37,163 bases of DNA from RGIG8748 sp045606045 (GTDB lineage Bacteria > Bacillota > Clostridia > UMGS1810): the NCBI GenBank assembly GCA_045606045.1, contig JAZURE010000068.1, forward strand, positions 1-37,163, in the 5' to 3' direction. Below, one piece after another: positions 31,923 through 37,163 of this stretch. The stretch's first letter is position 1. The number at the start of each line of letters is the position of its first letter. The position numbers and the translations under genes are program-made. Under the pieces are notes generated by a model, which did not search any database, was not told the origin of the DNA, and saw only the letters and a list, made by a program, of their open reading frames with translations.

Positions 31923-32372
31923 TCACGCAAATAACAAAAGTAAATTCTTAAATATATCTGCTCTTACTTTGTTTCTTAAAGTGCCGTCACTTATGGCAGA
32001 GAGCGCCCCCGACGAGCAGGCTGTCATGATAATCTTTGCCTCACCTGCACCTATGACTTCATTAATATAAAGTGAATTCACTATGGCTTCTACCGTCATT
32101 ATATCCACACTGGAGCCTATAGTATTCAAGGTGTGCTCTATAATATTTCTGCCCGACAAATCGACACGGCTTATCTTAACATATCCGCCGCCTCCTCGTC
32201 TGCTCTCTACGGTGTAGCCACGCTCGGTGGTAAACCGCGTGGAAATAACATAGTTTATCTGAGAGGGCACGCAGTTGAAGTACTGTGCAAGCTCGTTGCG
32301 CTTAAGCTCCACGCTCTCCCTGGCAGTGAGAAGCTCCATTATGAAGCTCTCTATAGAGTCGCTTATCTTCAT
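31923..32372 (-). CDS. ctsR: CtsR, repressor of class III heat-shock genes
   Basis: 149 residues from ATG 32372; AGGAGG is upstream, so the longer frame from 32426 (running back over the operator and promoter) is rejected. The N-terminal winged helix-turn-helix has NELAQYFNCVPSQINYVIS, and the glycine-rich wing RRGGGGYVKI serves as DNA contact and heat sensor in the family. The C-terminal domain is the target for McsB. It autoregulates through the operator just upstream. Confidence 0.95.
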   Translation of the reverse strand: MKISDSIESFIMELLTARESVELKRNELAQYFNCVPSQINYVISTRFTTERGYTVESRRGGGGYVKISRVDLSGRNIIEHTLNTIGSSVDIMTVEAIVNSLYINEVIGAGEAKIIMTACSSGALSAISDGTLRNKVRADIFKNLLLLFA

Positions 32373-32392
32373 GGGGATAACCTCCTGATTAT

Positions 32393-32415
32393 TTTGACTT
32401 TGACTTTCTTTGACT
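32393..32415 (-). promoter_or_regulatory. CtsR operator with an extra half-site
   Basis: The minus strand reads AGTCAAA-GAA-AGTCAAA (32399-32415), an exact match to the CtsR heptad tandem RGTCAAA-NAN-RGTCAAA. A third AGTCAAA follows at once (32393-32399), sharing one base. It lies between the -10 box and the ctsR ribosome binding site. Confidence 0.92.
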
Positions 32416-32424
32416 TTCAAGCGC

Positions 32425-32453
32425 ATTATAACTCACTTTTAACGATTTGTCAA
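32425..32453 (-). promoter_or_regulatory. Consensus sigma-A promoter of the ctsR operon
   Basis: Minus strand TTGACA (32448-32453), 17-nt spacer, TATAAT (32425-32430), a perfect match, with the CtsR operator directly downstream so that repression blocks early transcription. Confidence 0.9.
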
Positions 32454-32750
32454 GAGTATTTTTAAAGTTTTTTCATATTTTTTTAAAAATGCAGATTTTG
32501 CCGTCTTTTATGCAAAATTATGCATCAAATTCCGCCCCAACCTCTAAAAACCCAGTATTTAAGCCACTTTGCGAGGATGTTTGCAAAAAAGTTCAGCTTT
32601 TTTGGACAAGATTTTTTCGCGGATTTTTGATAAAAATTTACCAAAAAAGTTATTACAAAATTGTTAAATAAAATATTATGTAACCCCACAATTTTTTTAA
32701 AACTTTTTGCAGATTTTTGAAAGTTTTTTTGTTTTTACCTCATTGAAATT

Positions 32751-32779
32751 TGTGGATAACAATGTGGATATGTGGATTA
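32751..32779 (+). promoter_or_regulatory. Cluster of three DnaA-box-like sequences
   Basis: TGTGGATAA (32751-32759, exact complement of TTATCCACA), TGTGGATAT (32763-32771) and TGTGGATTA (32771-32779), all in the same orientation, with an opposite CCACATAAA at once downstream. They sit inside the AT-rich gap. Possible roles are replication origin, DnaA titration or regulation. No dnaA or dnaN is in the window. Confidence 0.5.
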
Positions 32780-33004
32780 AACCCACATAAAACCTACCTT
32801 TTGTAAGTTTTGAATTTTTAAAAAATTTTTGTGCAGATATGTTGTCAAGCAAAAAAAAATAACAAAAATAATTTAATTTTTTATGAGATTTTTTTCTTGA
32901 CAAAGGAAATTAAAAAAGAAAAAACGCACCGACAAATTTTTAAAATTTATACATTATGTAAACCTCGGACTTTTTATAATTTTTCTTTTTTATCAAAATT
33001 TCCG

Positions 33005-33033
33005 TCAAAGTTTAGAGGGAGCAAACATATAAT
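33005..33033 (+). promoter_or_regulatory. Candidate sigma-E-type promoter of the M14 peptidase
   Basis: TCAAAGT (33005-33011), 14-nt spacer, CATATAAT (33026-33033). The -10 is identical to that proposed for spoIVFA. Related LysM-M14 endopeptidases act in sporulating cells, which fits, but the -35 match is modest. Confidence 0.35.
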
Positions 33034-33051
33034 TATACAAATCATGTTTAA

Positions 33052-33078
33052 GCACACGGGAGAAAAGTACCCGTATGC
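33052..33078 (+). repeat. Leader hairpin before the M14 peptidase gene
   Basis: GCACACGGG (33052-33060) / CCCGTATGC (33070-33078) with one mismatch and a 9-nt loop, ending three bases before the AAAGGAG ribosome binding site. It may shield or expose the binding site. Confidence 0.45.
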
Positions 33079-33095
33079 TCAAAGGAGTTGCTTTA

Positions 33096-34370
33096 ATGAG
33101 AATATTAAAACTTGGAGACAGCGGAACGGATGTACAGTATCTTTCTCTCGCTCTCGACCGCGCAGGATATAGTACAGGCGGAATCAAAAATACCTTTGAC
33201 CGGAATGTCCACGATGCACTCGTAGCCTTTCAAAAAAGCGTTGGCATAGCCGCAGACGGCGTTGCAGGAGAGATAACCTACGAAAACCTGCTGCCATACC
33301 TGCGAGGCTATACCACCGTAATTCTTACCGAGGGCGATACCCCCGAGACCCTCGCAGAGGACTATGGTACTACTGCCGAAGCCATACGCAGAGCAAATCC
33401 CATGCTCTCGCAGTATTTGCCGTATGCAACGGTAGTTGTACCCTTTGGTTTTGATGTGGTACCTACCGATGTGGACTATTCATATGAGCTTGTGAGCTAC
33501 ATAACCGACGGCCTTATAGCGCGCTATCCGTTTGTAAATCGTGAGAGTGCAGGCACCTCCGTAATGGAAAGAGACCTTTGGTATCTTTCCATAGGCACAG
33601 GAAGCAAAAATGTGTTTGTAAACGCATCGCACCATGCAAACGAATGGATAACAACACCCGTTGTATTAAAATTCACCGAGGACTACCTTAAGGCGATTGC
33701 CGACGGCTCCAACATAGGCGAAGAAAGCGCACAGAACTTATATGCTACAAAAAAACTCTTTGTAATGCCGCTTGTAAATCCCGACGGCGTAGACCTTGTA
33801 ACAGGTGCCATAAGCGAAGATTCAACCTACTACAACAGAGCGCGCGAGATATCGCAGAACTATCCCGACATTCCGTTTCCAAACGGCTGGAAAGCCAACA
33901 TTGCAGGTACAGATTTAAATCTTAATTACCCTGCCTCATGGGATACAGCCAAGGAAATAAAATATGCACAGGGCTTTACCTCCCCTGCCCCCAGAGACTT
34001 TGTCGGTGCGGCACCCCTTTCGGCAATAGAGAGCCGAAATGTGTATAACCTTAGCCTTGCAAATGACTTTGCCCTCACGGTATCCATGCACACTCAGGGT
34101 GACACTATATACTGGAAGTATCAGGACTTTCTCCCGCCCCGTAGCGAAGAAATAGCCGATGAGCTTGCACGCGTAAGCGGTTATACTAAGGCAATTACCC
34201 CCTATGCATCGGGCTTTGCAGGCTACAAGGACTGGTACATATCATATTACAACCGCCCCGGCTATACAGTAGAAATCGGCAGGGGAATAAATCCCCTGCC
34301 GATTTCGGACTTTGATAGTATTTATCCTGCAAATCTTCGTCTTCTTTCAAAGGCAATTTCCTTAGCGTAA
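33096..34370 (+). CDS. LysM / peptidoglycan-binding M14 endopeptidase (gamma-D-glutamyl-diamino acid type)
   Basis: 424 residues from ATG 33096 (AAAGGAG upstream). Domains: a peptidoglycan-binding helix domain (1-68), a LysM (about 72-120), then a zinc carboxypeptidase M14 fold (about 128-424). Zinc ligands are H180-x2-E183 (HHANEW) and H332 (MHTQG), and the catalytic glutamate is E393 (TVEIGRG). There is no signal peptide. Domain order and lack of export resemble endopeptidase I of Lysinibacillus sphaericus, which cuts D-Glu-DAP bonds in sporulating cells. A perfect 15-bp inverted repeat begins on the E393 codon. The end overlaps the convergent prmC by 9 nt. Confidence 0.85.
   Translation: MRILKLGDSGTDVQYLSLALDRAGYSTGGIKNTFDRNVHDALVAFQKSVGIAADGVAGEITYENLLPYLRGYTTVILTEGDTPETLAEDYGTTAEAIRRANPMLSQYLPYATVVVPFGFDVVPTDVDYSYELVSYITDGLIARYPFVNRESAGTSVMERDLWYLSIGTGSKNVFVNASHHANEWITTPVVLKFTEDYLKAIADGSNIGEESAQNLYATKKLFVMPLVNPDGVDLVTGAISEDSTYYNRAREISQNYPDIPFPNGWKANIAGTDLNLNYPASWDTAKEIKYAQGFTSPAPRDFVGAAPLSAIESRNVYNLSLANDFALTVSMHTQGDTIYWKYQDFLPPRSEEIADELARVSGYTKAITPYASGFAGYKDWYISYYNRPGYTVEIGRGINPLPISDFDSIYPANLRLLSKAISLA
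34272..34306. repeat. Perfect 15-bp hairpin inside the M14 peptidase coding sequence
   Basis: GAAATCGGCAGGGGA (34272-34286) / TCCCCTGCCGATTTC (34292-34306), loop ATAAA. It codes for residues 393-404, including the active-site glutamate, about 65 nt before the stop. On the minus strand it lies 56 nt past the prmC stop, so it could end the convergent prmC transcript. Confidence 0.7.
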
Positions 34371-35189
34371 AAAACCGTACACTACCCTGTCTATACCTGC
34401 AAGGTCCTTTGCGGTGTCTATGCCACAGAAATACGGCTCCATAAGCTGTGCTACATCATGAGCCTGACCGCAACCCACCTCGAATGCAAGAAGACCGCCT
34501 TTTTTGAGAGAGGTATGAATGTTCTTTATAATAGCACGGTAAAAGGTGAGCCCATCCTTACCGCCGTCCAACGCAAGGTGAGGCTCGTAGTCCGATACAT
34601 CAGCATCAAGACCTGATATAACTTCCGTAGGTATATACGGCGGGTTGGATATCACCGCATCTGCCATAGCATTGTATGGAGTAAGAACGTCGTGCTCCTC
34701 TACCAAAATATCCACACCGTTAAGAGAGGCATTTTCCCTCGCAATTCTAATGGCAACAGGACTTACATCCAGTGCCGTTACCTTGCTTTTATCAAGATAC
34801 TTTGCCAAAGACACCGCAATAGCACCCGAGCCTGTACACATGTCTATTATGGCAGGATTTGGAATGTCATTTAGCTTTTCTATCACCGTCTCCACCAAAA
34901 TTTCAGTATCGGGGCGGGGTATGAGTACACCCTGCTCCACCTTAAATTTTAGCGACATGAATTCCTTTTCACCTGTAATATAGCTTACAGGCTCATTCAA
35001 AGAGCGCCTTTTTATAAGCTCAAAGTAGCTTTGTGCTTTGTCTGCGTCCAAAACATCCTGCCTGTGAACTGACAGGTAGAGTGTGTCACACGAGAGCACA
35101 TGGCACAGAAGAACCCTTGCATCTATTGTACTTTTAACTAAGGCGATGCCCTTTTTAAGAGCATCGCCTATTGTGTATTGATTTACCAT
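34362..35189 (-). CDS. prmC: Release factor glutamine methyltransferase PrmC
   Basis: 275 residues. The N-terminal helical release-factor-binding domain (about 1-80) is followed by the class I methyltransferase domain. PRPDTE is at 91-96, the SAM loop DMCTGSGAIAVSLAK near 116-130, and the catalytic NPPY at 182-185. It methylates the GGQ glutamine of release factors. The start overlaps the stop of the DUF1385 gene by 7 nt; DUF1385-prmC-prfA is a common Firmicute order, but prfA is not next here. Its 3' end overlaps the convergent M14 gene. Confidence 0.95.
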   Translation of the reverse strand: MVNQYTIGDALKKGIALVKSTIDARVLLCHVLSCDTLYLSVHRQDVLDADKAQSYFELIKRRSLNEPVSYITGEKEFMSLKFKVEQGVLIPRPDTEILVETVIEKLNDIPNPAIIDMCTGSGAIAVSLAKYLDKSKVTALDVSPVAIRIARENASLNGVDILVEEHDVLTPYNAMADAVISNPPYIPTEVISGLDADVSDYEPHLALDGGKDGLTFYRAIIKNIHTSLKKGGLLAFEVGCGQAHDVAQLMEPYFCGIDTAKDLAGIDRVVYGFLR

Positions 35190-36130
35190 TTGTCATCCTC
35201 TTTGTTATCGGTAAGAACTGCTTTTAAGGAAGCTATGGCTACCTCAAGCTGACTGTCATCCGGCTCTCTTGTGGTTATTTTCTGAAGCCACAGACCGGGC
35301 TTTGTAAGAATAGCTACAGCCTTTAGTCTGCTTCTTCCTGCAAACTTTATCATCTCGTAGGAGATACCTGCAACTACAGGCATAAGCGCAAGACGCATGA
35401 GCATGTTCTGCCACATTGCACCCCAACGCAAAAACGAGAATATAACGATGCTCACTACCATAACTATAAGCAGAAAGCTTGTACCGCATCTGGGATGGAG
35501 TCTGGAGTGTTTCCTTGCGTTTTCTACAGTAAGCTCCTCACCGCTTTCGTATGTGGCTATGGTCTTGTGCTCTGCACCGTGGTACTCAAATACCCTTTTT
35601 ATATCCTTCATCCTCGATACAAGTATAAGGTACGAGAGGAATATAAGCATACGTATTACACCTTCGGAAAGGTTTAATATTATTCGGTTGTCGGTAAATA
35701 TGTCGGCTACGCTTGCAAGAGCATTGGGAAGAAGCATAAAAAGACCTATGCTGAATATCACGGAAACAAATACAGCAAAATAGATTGCTATATCCTTTAT
35801 CTTATCGCCAAGCTTATCTTCGAGCCATTTTTCCACCTTTGAGGGCTTGTAATCCTCTTCCTCCTCCAAATCCATCTGGTCGGCAGAAAACATAAGGCAC
35901 TTCATGCCCGTAACAAGCGAATCTACAAAGGAAAATATACCTCTTACTATGGGTATCTTATTTAGTTTATATTTTGTAACAAAGCTTCCGACAGGTTTTT
36001 TGTCTATGACAATACTTCCATCAGATTTTCGCACGGCAGTTGCGGTCTCCTTGGGGCCTCTCATCATAACGCCCTCTATAACCGCCTGTCCGCCTATTGA
36101 TGTTATATGACATGATTTCTGGTTATTCAT
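35183..36130 (-). CDS. DUF1385 family membrane protein (YqhQ-like)
   Basis: 315 residues from ATG 36130 (GAGGTAGG upstream; the longer frame to 36184 crosses the promoter). The N-terminal family signature is IGGQAVIEGVMMRGP. Four or so membrane segments follow (about 120-145, 155-190, 220-250), with the conserved EYHGAEHKTIATYE and HPRCGTSFLL between. The family is widespread in Firmicutes next to prmC and rpmE, with no established activity; the conserved His/Glu residues hint at a metal enzyme. It has its own strong promoter (36149-36177). Confidence 0.88.
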   Translation of the reverse strand: MNNQKSCHITSIGGQAVIEGVMMRGPKETATAVRKSDGSIVIDKKPVGSFVTKYKLNKIPIVRGIFSFVDSLVTGMKCLMFSADQMDLEEEEDYKPSKVEKWLEDKLGDKIKDIAIYFAVFVSVIFSIGLFMLLPNALASVADIFTDNRIILNLSEGVIRMLIFLSYLILVSRMKDIKRVFEYHGAEHKTIATYESGEELTVENARKHSRLHPRCGTSFLLIVMVVSIVIFSFLRWGAMWQNMLMRLALMPVVAGISYEMIKFAGRSRLKAVAILTKPGLWLQKITTREPDDSQLEVAIASLKAVLTDNKEDDKW

Positions 36131-36148
36131 TTTACCTACCTCTATTCT

Positions 36149-36177
36149 ATTATACATACAGTCTTGCTTTAAGTCAA
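36149..36177 (-). promoter_or_regulatory. Sigma-A promoter of the DUF1385-prmC operon
   Basis: Minus strand TTGACT (36172-36177), 17-nt spacer, TATAAT (36149-36154), in the 62-nt gap after the TPM-protein gene. Confidence 0.75.
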
Positions 36178-36192
36178 TGAACATTTTATGAA

Positions 36193-36897
36193 TTATTTCC
36201 CGTGCAAGCTCTGTGCATAGCGTCTTCTGCGCTCCTGACGCTTTTTAAGAAGCCTCTGCATACGCTTCTTCCTGCGAATGTGGATGAGGGCATACAAAGC
36301 TCCTCCCGTCGCAAGGATTACGCCAAGAGTTATAAGTACGGTCTTTAGAAGTTTTCTTTCCTTTTCCGTTTTTATGATGCTCTTATAGTCGGACATGTCC
36401 TCGGTGAGTGAGAGTTTTACGGCATATTGCTTTGCATACCAGTTTGCAAATTCGTTAAAGGTCTTTAAAACTGCCTCGTCATAGTTTTCCTTTGCGAAAT
36501 CATCTTCCATGAACTGCGAAAGACAGCTTTGTGCATAACCTTCCGTAAGTGCGGCGGATATGCCGTCCGAGAGCTTAATGCAGTATTCCTTTTCCTCCTT
36601 GCAAAGAAGGATAAGTATACTGTTGTTTCTGCCTATGGACTTTATGCCCATATCGTCAAAGAGTTTTTGGGCATACCCTGTTACAGTAAGCTCGCCTGTT
36701 TCGAGTGTGGTGGCAATTATTATTCTGGCACCTGTCTTTTCGGAAATGATTTTATTTTGTGTATATATATACCTTTCTGCCTCCTCGGAGAGCATGGAGC
36801 CTCCATCCAATACAGACAGAAACTCTTCCTCCCGCGCAGATACGCTCACGGAGGAAACAAGGGATATTATAAGTATAAAAAGAAATATCTTTTTCAT
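36193..36897 (-). CDS. TPM-domain (YgcG-type) membrane protein
   Basis: 234 residues from ATG 36897; GGTGAT lies just upstream, and an ATG at 36909 has no binding site. It has a signal peptide (about 1-22), an extracytoplasmic TPM domain (about 25-160; GRNNSILILLCKEEKEYCIKL-type core), one membrane helix (about 180-205) and a very basic cytoplasmic tail (KKRMQRLLKKRQERRRR). TPM domains have been linked to phosphatase-like activity and photosystem repair in plants; the bacterial role is unsettled. Same strand as the DUF1385-prmC pair but with a separate promoter downstream. Confidence 0.75.
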   Translation of the reverse strand: MKKIFLFILIISLVSSVSVSAREEEFLSVLDGGSMLSEEAERYIYTQNKIISEKTGARIIIATTLETGELTVTGYAQKLFDDMGIKSIGRNNSILILLCKEEKEYCIKLSDGISAALTEGYAQSCLSQFMEDDFAKENYDEAVLKTFNEFANWYAKQYAVKLSLTEDMSDYKSIIKTEKERKLLKTVLITLGVILATGGALYALIHIRRKKRMQRLLKKRQERRRRYAQSLHGK

Positions 36898-36931
36898 TGG
36901 TATCACCATTAAAATTACAACATTTATTACA

Positions 36932-37008
36932 TTGTATCACATTACAGACGCTTTGAAAAGAGAAATTTACATTTTTATAGTTTTTTTATCAATAATGTTG
37001 TGATACAA
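36932..37008. repeat. Inverted repeat spanning the right-hand IS boundary
   Basis: TTGTATCACA (36932-36941) and TGTGATACAA (36999-37008) are exact inverted repeats 57 nt apart. The second copy is followed by TTGATGGGTGACAAAT and is a plausible left tip of the IS whose transposase starts at 37102. The first lies in the TPM-gene promoter region, so the element may have targeted a related sequence. Confidence 0.4.
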
Positions 37009-37101
37009 TTGATGGGTGACAAATAAAAAAGAAAATAGACTCCAAATATGATATAATGTTTAATGACCAAAAAAAACATATGTCAAAGGAGCTATTTTCT
37101 T

Positions 37102-37163
37102 ATGAATCAAATTATAGCATCAGAAGCTAAGTTTCGTCAACGGGTAATTAAATATTCGTATAA
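37102..37163 (+). CDS. Transposase, 5' fragment (IS481/IS3-type)
   Basis: 20 codons from ATG 37102 (CAAAGGAGC upstream), starting MNQIIASEAKFRQRVIKYSY, then the window ends. This start resembles helix-turn-helix DDE transposases of IS481/IS3-type elements. Together with the different transposase at position 1, it suggests that the contig ends at repeated IS copies. Confidence 0.5.
   Translation, partial: MNQIIASEAKFRQRVIKYSY

Larger units (their letters stand above)
32454..33095. other. AT-rich intergenic region without genes
   Basis: About 640 bp, extremely A/T-rich with long T-runs on the plus strand in 32460-32750. It contains three DnaA-box-like sequences (32751-32779), a candidate sigma-E promoter (33005-33033) and a hairpin (33052-33078). 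Open frames here are low-complexity Phe/Lys/Asn strings and look non-coding. Confidence 0.7.

Noticed and set aside
32447..32903. Small open frames in the AT-rich gap on both strands
   Set aside because: Phe/Lys/Asn low-complexity products without start signals; the region is better read as regulatory or origin-like DNA.
1..37163. CRISPR arrays, cas genes, known defence genes
   Set aside because: No regularly spaced direct repeats and no gene with recognisable defence domains were seen; the repeats found are inverted and dispersed.

Overview
The window looks like a contig from an endospore-forming Clostridia-type Firmicute, probably an uncultured gut lineage. The evidence is: a spoIVFA-spoIVFB pair; a ctsR-mcsA-mcsB-clpC heat-shock operon with a textbook CtsR operator; NAD-dependent DNA ligase; strong AGGAGG-type ribosome binding sites; and TTGACA-N17-TATAAT promoters. 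Both ends run into the first codons of transposases reading outwards, of two different types. The contig was therefore probably broken at multicopy insertion sequences. At the left end the IS sits in the signal-peptide region of a former secreted-protein gene.

Layout. 1-475: IS end, broken gene and tRNA-Asp. 512-6670: spoIVFA, spoIVFB, then the uncharacterised radical SAM / DUF2344 pair and ligA, which appear to have their own vegetative promoter. 6726-9114: serC-serA (serine biosynthesis). 9115-9904: a gene-poor stretch with a nested palindromic element and a small cassette. 9905-13132 (minus): lipoprotein, MBOAT O-acyltransferase and DHHW protein, a likely surface-polysaccharide acylation operon. 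13197-19520: a carbohydrate locus with a PocR-type AraC regulator, a GH28-like beta-helix protein, three Gfo/Idh/MocA oxidoreductases and a cupin-AraC regulator. 19531-20033: two tRNA-Ser genes and tRNA-like fragments. 20097-27190: a deacetylase/GH-like protein, three tandem M20 amidohydrolase paralogues, an ornithine-cyclodeaminase-family enzyme and a divergent LysR regulator. 27191-27977: a second gene-poor stretch with the same small cassette and palindromic element. 27978-32453 (minus): ctsR-mcsA-mcsB-clpC. 32454-33095: an AT-rich gap with three DnaA-box-like sequences. 33096-36897: an M14 peptidoglycan peptidase, prmC, a DUF1385 protein and a TPM-domain protein. 36932-37163: the right-hand IS end.

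The most unusual content is the pair of ~371-bp cassettes at 9425-9795 and 27293-27663. Each has a conserved promoter, a ~107-109 nt stem-loop starting at or near the predicted transcript start, a conserved small hairpin, a 42-residue acidic helical protein and a 3' hairpin. The protein-coding halves differ at only about a dozen positions. The stem-loops share almost no sequence, yet have equal overall length and the same fold. Structure is kept while sequence is replaced. Beside each cassette lies a ~191-bp nested palindromic element with 19-nt terminal inverted repeats and internal hairpins whose arms show compensatory changes between copies. Together these look like an undescribed structured-RNA or hairpin-DNA system with a small protein partner.
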